Shown piece after piece: positions 22,573 through 33,713 of a stretch of 64,000 nt of DNA; position 1 is the first letter of the stretch; each line of letters starts with the position of its first letter. The notes beneath the pieces are model-generated. The model was not told the DNA's origin. It saw only the letters and a program-made list of their open reading frames with translations, and searched no databases. This DNA comes from Cryptomeria japonica. Lineage: Eukaryota > Streptophyta > Pinopsida > Cupressales > Cupressaceae. Location of the stretch: contig NC_081411.1 in assembly GCF_030272615.1 (NCBI RefSeq), positions 153,191,971-153,255,970 on the forward strand, read 5' to 3'. A program made the position numbers and the translations under genes.

Positions 22573-23955
22573 TGTTGGCATTTGCATGAAGATTGCATTA
22601 ATGAAATGTTATGTTGTCATTGATGTCAATTAACTAGTAATTATATTTCTATAATGTTGTTTTGTAACCATTAGGAAGAGCTAGTGAAGGGAACTGTAAC
22701 TGGTAGGTAAGTTTGTGGAGTGAACCGGTATTGCTAAGTAATGAAGAGTTAAACTGGTAAACCCTACCTGTTGATTTGATAAACCCTAACCGATTAAGTT
22801 TGGTGAATTATTTATATTAGTTTATGAACCAATGATGAGTGGTAATGATAATGACATGTATGCATGTTGTATGAGAAGAGTTTCAAAGTGTTTTTGGCAT
22901 GTTGAGATAACGGTTTTTATCTTGGGAATGAGAAAGTATATAGCATGTAATGCAAACTATGTGATGAGTTACAGAAGTCGATGAAGCGATGATCAAGGAG
23001 CGGTTGAGGCTATCTTGAATGATGTCCAGATATTATTATGTAATCCTATGGTCATACTTGAACTGATTTGTTTGTAAACTCTATGAGAGAATTAGGATTT
23101 TGTTGTGTTACCAACCTAGTGATTTGTTTATAAGGTCGATGAGTTGTTTTGTTTCAAAGTTGGTAAAGTTGTAGTTGAGTGTGGTTACCAAATCGGATGA
23201 TGTATCTATAGTTTGTGTAAAGGAAGATAGGAGCATGAAAAGGAACCGAACAAGAAAGTGTAGTGCTATTCAAATAGATCAGCAAACCCCTATTGTTTTC
23301 TAACAATTACAGCAGTTAAAATCCCCTAACTGGATAATTTCTAATAATCTTAGTGTTATTCAAATTCTCTAACCAAGCGGTCCATTAGCTTGGATTTCAA
23401 ATCCTCTACTGAGGTTACTCCTCATAGGCTATTGCTTCTAATAGGGCATTATACTCAATCCCTTAACTAGGAGGTCCCTAACAAGATCTATTCTTAACAG
23501 GACTTTTGTAAAGCTTTAACAGGCTTGGATTATAATAGGGCAAACTTTAGAAGAGTTCAGAATACTTGTGGATATTCATCCCCACTCTAGTTTTTCCCAT
23601 TTGGTTTTCCACGACAAAAATATTGTGTAAAGTGGTTGAATTGCTTAACTGCTTTATCCACTTTGATATGTTATGATAATTGGAAGCAATATGAAATGAG
23701 GTTTTACTTATGCTAGTAAATTATTTGGATGTTTGTGAGTTTTAAGTTTTTTAGTGTTAATCTGTTATAACAGTCAACCGGTTTATCTTGACAATGATAT
23801 TGCATTTGTAGATCAGTAGTTTAACTTGTCAATTTTGAGTTTACTTTGAGAGGTTGATTCTAAGATTGGTGAAATTTTATATCAGTTTCTATCTATTGAT
23901 TCACCCCCTCCCTCTTAGTAGTTAACTGGAACCTTATTCTTTCATCATACCATCA
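22573..23955 (+). repeat. RT-E 5' LTR
   Basis: TGTTGGCATTTGCATGAAG...CATACCATCA. Compared with the 3' LTR it is longer, with extra sequence around 22980-23130 that is absent from 28675-29933. It carries the TTCACCCCCTCCCTCTTAGTAG motif. Confidence 0.9.
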
Positions 23956-24027
23956 ATTGGTATCAGATCTTCTCAGGTCCTCTAAGGTCTAAGCCTAACA
24001 ACTTGAGGTAAAGATCTTGTAGAACAT

Positions 24028-24900
24028 GATGAAAAAGGAAGGTTTGAAGTTTAATAGAGAGAACTATAGAATATGGAGTGATAGAATGGAAATTTATATT
24101 AAGATTCTAGGAAGTCAATACTGTGAACATGTTGATACTCAATGTTGCACCTAGTGGGATTATGACTAATGATCGGAAGAAAGAGCAACAAGAAAACAAT
24201 CAAGCACTAGAGGCTATTATCAATTCTTTGTCTGATGCAAAATATGTTGATGTCCATGGTCTGGAGACTGCATATGAGGTAGGGAAGAAACTTGAAGAGA
24301 TTTATAGTAGTGATGAACATGTGAAGATTGCCAAAGAAGAGAGTCGAAAGTTTGATGACATGTGGATGGCTGAAGGTGAGAATATACAATAGTATAGTCA
24401 GAGGATAAAAGAGATAGTTGGTGAGATCAAGAGTGTTGGTGGTAAAGTGGAAGATTCCATAGTGGTTAGCAAGGTGTTGAGAACCCTTCTATCGGTCTAC
24501 ACTATCTGAGTTGTAACCATTCAGCAGCTAAAGTCAATTGAAAAAACTAAGGTAACCCTTGACTCCATCATTGGTAAGCTTACTGCTTTTGAATTAAATG
24601 GTTATGATGGTAGTGTTCAGAAATTTGAATCTGGATTTAGAGCTTCATTTTCTAACCAATCTATGAGGAAAAGTAGAGATGTCAGTCATAGTTATGAATC
24701 TAGATCCAGCAGAGAAGTTGATGATGAAGACAATTTGGTTGAGCTTGAAGAATTTTGGCGCCAAGCCATTGCCCAGAGGTATTGGTAAGTACAGAGGTAA
24801 ATTACCTTTGAAATGTTTTGCATACAACAAGATTGGACACATTACAGCTAACCGTCCTAATGGTGATAATGAGCACAAGCGAGAGAAGTTCAAGAAGTAC
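24028..24900 (+). pseudogene. RT-E Copia gag, frameshifted
   Basis: It begins with ATGATGAAAAAGGAAGG and the LKFNRENYRIWSDRM pattern typical of Copia gag N-termini. A frameshift or stop follows near 24130, and the frame 24123-24392 carries on with SLSDAKYVDVHGLETAYEVG. Another shift precedes the decayed knuckle CFAYNKIGHITANRPN, in which the second and fourth zinc ligands are lost (Tyr and Arg). It is not functional as it stands. Confidence 0.75.
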
Positions 24901-25059
24901 AAGGGAAAAGGAAAAATAGATTATCTTATTGCAGTTGACGGTGGTATCACTAATGAGGAATCTAAGGGTGATGCTAATGAAGACACTGTCTTTGTAGCCA
25001 TTAAAGAGGAAACATATGATCAGAAAGCATTAGTTTCTTGCATGGATAATTTTGATGAT

Positions 25060-26430
25060 TGGATCATTGATAGTGGTTGTTCACATCACATGACCGATGA
25101 TTGAAGAAAATTTCTTTCCTGGAAGGAATTTGATGGAGGAGTTGTGATATTTGGTAATGACTCACCTCGGATGGTAAAAGGCAAGGGAACTATTTATCTT
25201 AATGGAAAGAGCAGTTCAGATGATGTCTACTATGTTGAAGGGCTAAAGCACAATCTTTTGAGTGTTTCTCAACTTAATGACAGAGGATATGCATTGGACT
25301 TTAAGAATGGAATGTGAAAAATCTATGGGAGCAAAAGTGAACTGATTGCAACCAGCAAGTAGACTAAAGGTAACCTGTTTCACCTGAATCCTAAAGTCGA
25401 CAACTATTTAATTGCTAAAGTAGATGATAGTTGGCTTTGGCGTAGGAGATTTTCTCATATAAATTTTGATAACATTGTTAAAGTGAGTGAGTCCAAGACA
25501 GTGAGGTTTTCCTCAGTTGGACAAATTGGTTAATGCTCTATGTAAGGAATGTTAGTTGGGAAAGATGACATCCTCAACTTTTAAGAGCATGTCTTTTTTA
25601 GTGGAACATCTATTAGATTTGGTTCATACAGACCTTTGTGGACCAATAAGGACTAAAAGTATTCAAGGTGATAGATATTTTATGATGTTCACTGATGATT
25701 TCTCAAGAATAATGTGGGTCACATTATTGAAGGATAAAACATAAGCATTTAGTAAGTTCAGGCATTCAGGGCCTTAGCTGAAATAGAGAGTGGTAAGAAG
25801 ATAACGTGTCTGAGGACTGATCAAGGTGGTGAATTTACTTCAGAGGAATTCAATAGATATTGTGAAGAAAATGGTATCAAATGACACCTTTCTACATCGA
25901 GGACACCACAACAGATTGGTATTGCAAAGAGGAACAACTAGATAGTTGTAGAAGCTGCTAGAATGATGTTGATACAAGGAGGTGTAGCAAATACTTTCTA
26001 GAGAGAATCTTTCAGCACAACTATTTACACTATGAATCGGGTTTTGGTAAAAAGAGGTAAGGATAAGACTCCTTATGAATATTGGTATGGTAGATCACCT
26101 AATGTTAACTATTTTAAGATATTTGGCAGTAAATGTTTTATTAAGAGAGGTGACTATGTTAGTAAGTTTGAGGCTAAAAGTGATGAAGTTATATTTCTTG
26201 TTTACTCCACTAAGAGTAAGGCCTACAAATGTTATAACAATCGAACACAGAGAAACATTGGGAGTGTTGATGTTCAAGTGGATGAGTATCCTAAAGTCTT
26301 AGGGGAAACCAGTGTGGAGAAAAGGGATGAAGATCCTTACATTCTATTTTTGGAATTAGAACCCGTGAAACCTGAAACTTGTAAAGAGAATGTTGTTGTA
26401 TCTGTTGAATCGGAACATGTATATTCATAA
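25060..26430 (+). pseudogene. RT-E protease and integrase remnants
   Basis: The protease motif WIIDSGCSHHMTDD (25060-25101) keeps the DSG triad. A pre-integrase segment (WLWRRRFSHINFDNI) follows near 25430, then the integrase core DLVHTDLCGP (about 25615-25645) with its first Asp intact and RTDQGGEF with the second. The catalytic Glu position reads GIAKRNN instead of an AERKN-type motif, so Glu is replaced by Lys. The integrase C-terminal part (26032-26430) keeps TPYEYWYGRSPNVNYFKIFG. Stops and frameshifts occur throughout. Confidence 0.8.
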
Positions 26431-26490
26431 GAAGATGATGATAATGAAGAAGAAGAACCTGAAGATAATGCTCATGTTATTCCAAGGTAT

Positions 26491-28345
26491 GTGAGACTCA
26501 ATCAAAATCCTAACCAGATTATTGGAGATAAGGATGTTGGAGTGTTAACCAAAAGAAGAATTAGAGAGAATTCTTGCATGATCTCCACTATTGAGCCTAG
26601 AACTGCTAAGGAATCATTTGGAGATGATCATTGGATTAAAGATATGGAGGAGGATCTTGATCAAATTCAGAAGAACAATACATGGACCCTAGTACCCAGA
26701 CCGGTGAATAAAAATGTGATGGGTACTAAGTGGGTATTCATGGACAAACTGAATGAAGATGGTGTAGTAGTCCAAAAGAAAGATAGATTGGTTTTCAAAG
26801 GTTATGCACAAGAAGAAGGAGAATATTATGGGGAGACTTTTGCACTAGTTGCTAGACTCGAAGGTGTCAGGAATTTACTTACATTTGCAGCATATAAGGA
26901 ATTCAAATTATATCAGATGGATGTGAAGTCAACATTTTTGAATGGAATACTAGAAGAAGAAGTATACATTGAGCAGCCAGATGGTTATGCTTTGACTGAT
27001 GAAAAAAATGTGGTATGAAAATTGCACAAAGCACTATATGGATTAAAGGAAGCACTGAGAGAATGGTATGAAAGGCTTTATTCACACCTGATGTAGATAG
27101 GTTTTCAAAGATCTAGTGAAGACAACATCATATATCTCAAATCTGAAGGAGATAAGATACTGGTTAGTGAAGTGTTTTTAGATGATATCATATTTGGAGG
27201 CAATGATGATATGAGAAATGAATTTGCAAAATGAAATGAAAAGTGAGTTTGAAATGTCTCTAGTGGGAGAGATAAAAAAATTCATAGGCTTGCAAATTCA
27301 GCAAATGAAGAGTGGTATTTTCATCACACAGTCTAAGTATGTGAAAGGGGTATTAAAGACTTTTGGTATGAGTGACTGTAAACCAGTTGGGACACAAATG
27401 GCTATAGGTTGTAAATTGTCTAAGGAAGATGAAGCCACATCTATTGATGAAAAGGAGTACAAGTCAATGATTTTGAAATTGCACTATGTTAAGAGAGTAT
27501 TTTTGGATTCGATTGTGTGAAAGATTTTTGCATCAACGTTTTAGATCAGACTCTGTGATCCATCATCAGGATGAAGAGAGTCAAATGGATCATGGAGTGT
27601 GATCCGAAATGTTGATGCAAAAATCTTTCACACAATCGAATCCATAAATACTCTCTTAATTATATGATGGATTGTGGAAATATCTTAGAACTGATTGCAC
27701 TATGTTGTTCACAACAGACCGGATATAGATCATGCAGTTGGTCTAGTTGCTAGATTTTAGAAGAATCCAAAGGAAACACATTTGATAGCAACCAAGAGGA
27801 TATTCATATATTTGAAAGGTACTATTGACTATGGATTATGGTATCCATATACAAGTAACTTTGACTTGAAGGTGTATACAGATGTAGACTGGGTAGGTAA
27901 TGTTGATGATAGGAAAAGTACAACCAATGGAGAATTCTTTCTTGAAGGAAGACTTGTTTCATGGAGTAAAAAGAAGAAGAGTTGTATATCACAATCTACT
28001 ATTGAAGGTGAGTATGTTGCAACTTATATGAATTGTACCCAGGCTATCTGGATGAGGCACATTCCAGAAAGTTTCAAGATGAAGTTTTCAGAACCTGTAA
28101 AGATCTTATGTGACAATACCAATGCCATAAATATTTCCAAGAACCTTGTCTTGCACGCATGAACCAAGCATATTGAATTGAAGTATCATTTCTTGAGGGA
28201 AAAAGTACAGAGTAAAGATGTGATATTGGAGCATGTTTCTACCAAGGAGCAGCTTACAGATATCTTTACTAAACCTCTGTCTAAGACTACTTTTGAGTAT
28301 CTTAGAAGTCAGCTAGGGGTTGTACCCCTTGATGAGGTCAATTGA
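26491..28345 (+). pseudogene. RT-E reverse transcriptase and RNase H
   Basis: The reverse transcriptase starts near 26620 (HWIKDMEEDLDQIQKNNTW) and includes QMDVKSTFLNG and the catalytic LDDIIFGG (Asp codons 27181-27186; the usual Tyr-Val is Phe-Leu). It is broken by TGA at 27016, another stop near 27093, a frameshift by 27218 and the foldback insertion at 27491. RNase H follows at 27782-28345, with YTDVDWVGNVDDRKST and LTDIFTKPLS close to the end. The order is normal for Copia. Confidence 0.85.
27491..27706. mobile_element. Foldback (MITE-like) insertion inside the RT-E pol
   Basis: Arms 27491-27563 and 27585-27657 are inverted repeats of 73 nt with 66 matches around a 21-nt loop. About 36 nt of extra sequence follows, and the 13-mer ATTGCACTATGTT occurs at 27478-27490 and again at 27694-27706. 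Removing one copy and everything between restores the Copia sequence leading into the next pol motif. The 13-bp duplication is too long for common MITEs, and the right arm does not reach the duplication, so a template-switch origin is also possible. Confidence 0.65.
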
Positions 28346-28660
28346 GCATGATGTAGAGTACACCAGTCCCAGAGCTACTTGTAGAATTTTACAGCAGGAT
28401 TGGTGTAGAGTGGAGTTATTCCACAGGGGGAGCATCAAGTTGTAGGTTGTTGATACTAAACAATGAAGTTTAACATTGCATGTTTTACTTTCACTTTGGC
28501 ATTTTTGTCAAAGGGGGAGAAGAATTGTATGATTGATAGAGAGAAGGTCTATAGCCAGTTACTAGCTAAAGACAAGGAGAGTACATGGTAAAATGTAAAC
28601 CATGAATCCTATTCACAATCATACTAATCAAGGATATTGATATTTGTATTGCCATCAATG

Positions 28661-28674
28661 CCAAAGGGGGAGAT
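28661..28674 (+). other. RT-E polypurine tract
   Basis: CCAAAGGGGGAGAT immediately before the 3' LTR. Confidence 0.85.
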
Positions 28675-29933
28675 TGTTGGCATTTGCATGAAGATTGCAC
28701 TAATGAAATGTTATGTTGTCATTGATGTTATTTAACTGGTAATGATATTGTTATAATGTTGTTTTGTAACTGGTAGGAAGAGCTAGTGAAGGGAACTGTA
28801 ACCGGTAGGTGAGTTTGTGGATTGAACTGGTATTGCTAAGTAATGGAGAGTTAAACTAGTAAACCCTACCTATTGATTTGATAAACCCTAACCGATTAAG
28901 TTTGGTGAATTGGTTGTATTGGTTTATGATCTGATGATGAGCGGTAATGATTATGACACGTATGCATTTTGTATGAGAAAAGTTTTATAGTATTTTTGGC
29001 ACATTGAAATAACAGTTTTTATCTTGGGAATGAGCAAGTATATTGCATGTAATACAAACCGCATGATGAGTTACAAAGTTAGATGACTTGTTTTATTTTA
29101 GAGTTGGCAAAGTTGTAGTTGAGTGTGGTCGCCAAACTAGATGATGTATCTACAGTTTGTGTAAAGGAAGATAGGAGCATGAAAAGGATCTGAACAAGCA
29201 AGTGTAGTGCTATTCAAATAGATCAGAAAACCCCTGTTGTTTTCTAACAATTACATCATTTAAAATCCCCTAACTGGGTAATCTCTAACAAGCTTAGTGT
29301 TATTCAAATCCTCTAGCTAGATGTTCCATTAGCTTGGATTTCAAATCCTCTACCGAGATTACTCCTCACAGGGTATTGCTTCTAATAGGGCATTATAGTC
29401 AATCCCTTAACCGAGTGGTCCCTAACAGGATATGTTCTTAACAGGTCTTTTGTAAAGCTTTAATAGGCTTGGCTCTCAATAGTACGAACTTCAGAAGAGT
29501 TCAGAATACTTGTGGGTATTCATCCCCACCATGGGTTTTCCCATTTGGGTTTCCACGTAAAAATTATTGTGTCAAGTGGTGAATGTTTTTGTGGTTATGT
29601 TTACTATGGTTGAATTGCTTAATTGCTTAATCCACTTTGATATATTATGATAACCGGAAACAATATGAAATGAAGTTTTACTTATGTGAGTAAAGTATTT
29701 GGATGTTTGTGAGTTTCAAGTTGTTTATTGTTAATCTGTTATAACAGTCAAGCGGTTTATCTTGACAGTGATATTGCATTTTTAGATCAGTAGTTTAACT
29801 TGTCAGTTTTAAGTTTACTTTGAGAGGTTTATTATGAGATTGGTGAAATTTTATATCAGTTTCTATCTACTGATTCACACCCCCCCCCCCCCTCAGTAGT
29901 TGACCGGATCCTTATTCTTTCATTATACCATCA
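28675..29933 (+). repeat. RT-E 3' LTR
   Basis: TGTTGGCATTTGC...ATTATACCATCA. It includes a run of 13 C at 29880-29892 in the position of the shorter C-tract of the 5' LTR. Confidence 0.9.
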
Positions 29934-31725
29934 AATTCAAGATTTGAGGAAAGAGATAGAAGATCTTTTAGGCCTAACCATGATTATCAGAACAAGCATA
30001 AGTACAAGAGGTACAAAGACAAATCATGCTACTATGCGGATGAGGAAGGTGTGACTGATTCTGATGATGAACCGACACAAGATTCAACTAGTGGATTCGA
30101 CAATGGAAAGGAATGGGTATTCTTGGCTATCAAAGAAGATGATCCAGTACCTAAAGAAAAGGCCCTTGCTGCTAAAGTTGAAGACAAGGATGAATGGGTG
30201 ATAGATAGTGGATGTTCACATCATATAACTGGAGATAAAAGGAAGTTTCTATCTTTGCAAGAATTTGATGGCAGTCTGGTTAAATTTGGAGATTACAAAG
30301 CATGCATGATCAAGGGAAGAGGAACTATATCATTGGATGGTAAGCATGATAATGATAATGTTTATTATGTTGAAGGTTTAAGGCATAATATTTTAAGTGT
30401 AGGACAGTTGGTGGATAAGGGATTTTGGTTACAGTTCAAGGATGGAAAATACAATATTATCAATAGATCTGTATTGGAGATACACGGTACTTAGACTAAA
30501 GGTAACATATTTCATTTGAACTCCGGTTAGAAGACATGTTTGATTACAAAAATTGATGAGAGTTGGCTATGGCATAAGAGGTTGTGTCATGTGAATTTTG
30601 ATTGCATTGTAAAGATCAGTTCTACTAAGGCAATTAGAGATATACCTAAGATTATGAAGCCCTATAATCCGGTATGTAAGGAATGTCAAATGGGAAAGCA
30701 AGTCAGAACTTCTTTTAAGAGTATACAAGACAAATATAATGATGTTCTTGATCTTATTCATACTTATTTGTGTGGTCCTGCTAGAATCAAAAAAATTTAG
30801 GGTGATAGATATTTTATGCTAATCATTGATGACTATTCTAGAATGATGTGGGTTACTTTTCTAAGAGAGAAATATGAAGCATTCGAAAAGTTTTAAATAT
30901 TTAAAGCTCAAGTTGCGACAGAGACAAGATTGAAGATTAAATGCTTAAGGTCTAATCAGGGTGGATAATTCACATCCGGTGAATTTAACAATTATTGTGA
31001 AAAGAATGGGATAAGGAGACAATTATCTGCACCCTAGACACCTTAGTAGAATTGATTTTTGGAAAGGAAGAACAAAACTATCTTGGATGCAGCTAGAACT
31101 ATGATGATGGAAGCTAATCTGCCTCATATCTACTGGAGAGAAGTTGTGAGCACGATAGTATACACATTCAATAGAGTTCATATCAATGGAGACACCAATA
31201 AGACACCTTATGAGTTATTGTTTGGTCATACACCTACAGTTAATTATTTCAGAATCTTTGGTAGTAAATGCTATATCAAAAGAGATGATTCCATTGGAAA
31301 TTTTGATCCTAGATGTGATGAAGCGATATTTCTTGGTTATTCTAATGAAAGAAAAGCATATAGATGTTATAAAAAAAGGTTGCAGAGAATTGTGGAGAGC
31401 ACTAATGTCAAGGTGGGTGAGATGAACACCAGTCAAATCAAAACTTATGAGAGAGAATCGACAGTGGAAATGATCATAACTGAACTAGTAGCACCTACAC
31501 TGGAATAGAATGTTGAACCAGTTACTCCAGCAGTATCAAAAAATTCAATAGTAAACTGAAGATTAGAGCAGAGGAATAGATAATCAAAAGACTCCTAAGT
31601 ATGTTAGGTTAAATCATTCAGAAGATCAGATCATTGGAAACAAGAATAAAGGAGTGATGACAAGAAGGTTGGCAACTGATGAGGTATGTTTAATTTCCCA
31701 AATTTAACTGGCATCAACAATTGAA
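29934..31725 (+). pseudogene. RT-D protease and integrase
   Basis: Continuation of the RT-D gag-pol frame after RT-E, all in one frame with stops at 30492, near 30528, at 30798, and several after 30890. The protease motif WVIDSGCSHHITGD is at 30195-30236. The pre-integrase zinc motif (WHKRLCHVNF ... CKEC) is at about 30570-30690. In the integrase core the first catalytic Asp is changed (HTYLCGP instead of HTDLCGP) and the second region reads RSNQGG followed by a stop, while the Glu region FLERKNKTI is kept. The C-terminal part ends near 31510. RT-F interrupts the gene at 31731. Confidence 0.85.
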
Positions 31726-31730
31726 GCATG
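31726..31730. repeat. RT-F target-site duplication, left (GCATG)
   Basis: Exact match to 39514-39518 on the other side of RT-F. Confidence 0.9.
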
Positions 31731-32974
31731 TGTAAAGCGGAAAATCGCGATCAAACCCTAGTTGTTCTCCCCTCTTCCAACTCCGAGGAGAGAGAAGGGA
31801 GGTTTGCTAGGATTCGATGGTTTTCACATAGGGGAGAGAATTTACATTCAAAAGAGGGGTTGAAACTCATAAGATCCAATCCCACACAATGTAAGATTGG
31901 ATGCTAAATGAATTTCAAGGGTTAGGAAAGCAAGGCTACCCTCTTTTGTAAAGAATGTTGTTAAGGAAATTAAGCTAAGAATACATAGAAAGTCATAAAG
32001 ATTCTCTTATAAACTGAGTTCGGGTTATAGGATGAAGCTGCGGACCTGGAATTAGCAGTAGAATGTCGATACGGTGCTGTCCTGCAAATTTGAGGAAAAG
32101 TTGTCGGGATGATGGCGCCCGGCACCACGGTCCTCCGAAAAATCCGCGAAACGAAGGGGGATCTGTTCGTCTCTGCACAAGGATTCCAGATCTTCAATTT
32201 CAGCCGCGTACCTGCAACCTACACACAGAAAAGAGAAGACGATTGGGGGGTTAGGGATTGGGGGTTTGCCTTTAGGTCAAACCCCCGGTTTTGGAATTAA
32301 CCAAGAAATGAGCAAGAGCTGTAAATGTAAATGACTGTAAAACAAGTACTAATACCTTGTTCTAAGGATGTTTGTATCCTTATGTGCGAAGGTATAGATG
32401 TTGTATGTTGTATGTTGTAGCATGTAGTATGTGATCTCCTCTTCAATGGTTGAATCCTTGACTTGAATGCAACACTTAGCCTTGAATGGAGACTTGAAAT
32501 GATCAATTGCTTGAAGGAATGCTTGAATGCTTGAATGCTTGAATGTTTTAGTATAGTTTCCACGCTTTTTTTTCTCATGTATCTCTTCTCCACAAATGAG
32601 AGAGAAAAATGTAGTTTATATACTTGTCATTTAGGGCTGATAGACTGATTTTCCCGACCTTAGGCCGACCAGGAAATGTAATTTCCAAATTGCAAACAAA
32701 AAGACCCGAGCCCCTTGGGAGACCGGGCCCAAAATAGGACCCAGGGACCAGGGCACTGGGCGCCCTGGTCCTGAAGGACCAGGGCGCTGGGCGCTCTGGT
32801 CCCACCTCCCGGGACAGCAGGGTGCAAGGAGGTTCAGGCCAGGGTGCTTGAAAAATGCAGTTTTCGGTGTCGTGAGCAAGTTTCAGGGTCTCCATTCAGG
32901 TTGCGTGTTGCGTCGCCATCGTGAAGCCCGAAATGCAGTCAAAATTGCAAGTGTCGCAATTTTAGGATGCTACA
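31731..32974 (-). repeat. RT-F 3' LTR
   Basis: In plus orientation TGTAAAGCGG...GGATGCTACA. It has two GC-rich palindromic units (32744-32774 and 32775-32803), where the 5' LTR has one. The TATA-like box is at 32615-32622 (minus) and the hairpin at 32107-32133. Confidence 0.9.
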
Positions 32975-32990
32975 TTTAGCCCCCACTTTA
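32975..32990 (-). other. RT-F polypurine tract
   Basis: On the minus strand this reads AAAGTGGGGGCTAAA directly before the LTR, identical in type to RT-B. Confidence 0.75.
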
Positions 32991-33713
32991 GCGGGAGTAT
33001 GTATGCTCATACTTCCGGTAAAGTACAAGGAAACAACATTGAAAGACTTTCACCACGTCAAGGAGGCAAGATACACCAAGCCCCCAGTGGACTAAGGATC
33101 TTACGACTTCGATTGACAAAGTAAAAGGGAAGATCACGAGGGAGAACCATGACTGTCAGTAGTAAGATTCCCTCACTATGAGTCATGCAAGAAAGATATC
33201 AAAAATTTTCAAGGCAAGGTTAAATTTACCAAGAAATTTTCAAGTATCTTGAAAAGATATGAACGGGATGTATGCCCCCCTACGTTAAAGCGATCGCACA
33301 CGCCTCACCGGGGGTGATTGTTTTAACGTAGTGATACACATAAGAAATGAGAAAGGAGCACGTTATCGCAAGGATTTAGCCCCCAAGTGTGAGATAAACC
33401 CAAGGATAATAGACACAAAACATAAAGCACGAGGTGACTTCACTTTCCTTGGGGTCAGTATGCTGTATGATAATTCATGTATATATATCATATGTATGTA
33501 TGCATAATTGTTCTTCATTCCCCAATCAAGGAAGGTCACCTAGAAGAAGGGAACACATGTGTCTTTTGAGTCAACATGAGAGAGACCGAGAGATCTCAAT
33601 GCTTTGCATCATCCTCAAGTAGACAACACCAAGGACAACAAATAGAAGAATGAGAATAACATATAGAAGAAGTAACAAAAGAGAGGGGGAGAGAATCTGC
33701 TATACTAATGTAA
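32991..33713 (-). other. RT-F 3' noncoding region
   Basis: No ORF of note; it is collinear with 6925-7650 of RT-B. It contains the hairpin at 33282-33329 (ACGTTAAAGCGATC against GATTGTTTTAACGT, with an inner CACCGGGGGTG). Confidence 0.6.

Larger units (their letters stand above)
22573..29933 (+). mobile_element. RT-E: decayed Copia gag-pol element inside RT-D
   Basis: LTRs at 22573-23955 and 28675-29933, primer site ATTGGTATCAGATC (23956), gag, protease, integrase, reverse transcriptase and RNase H remnants, and tract CCAAAGGGGGAGAT before the 3' LTR. The flanks AATTT (22568-22572) and AATTC (29934-29938) differ by one base. The right copy fits the RT-D reading frame, so the left one has mutated (C to T). 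It is broken by many stops and at least three frameshifts and contains a foldback insertion (27491-27706). Confidence 0.9.
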
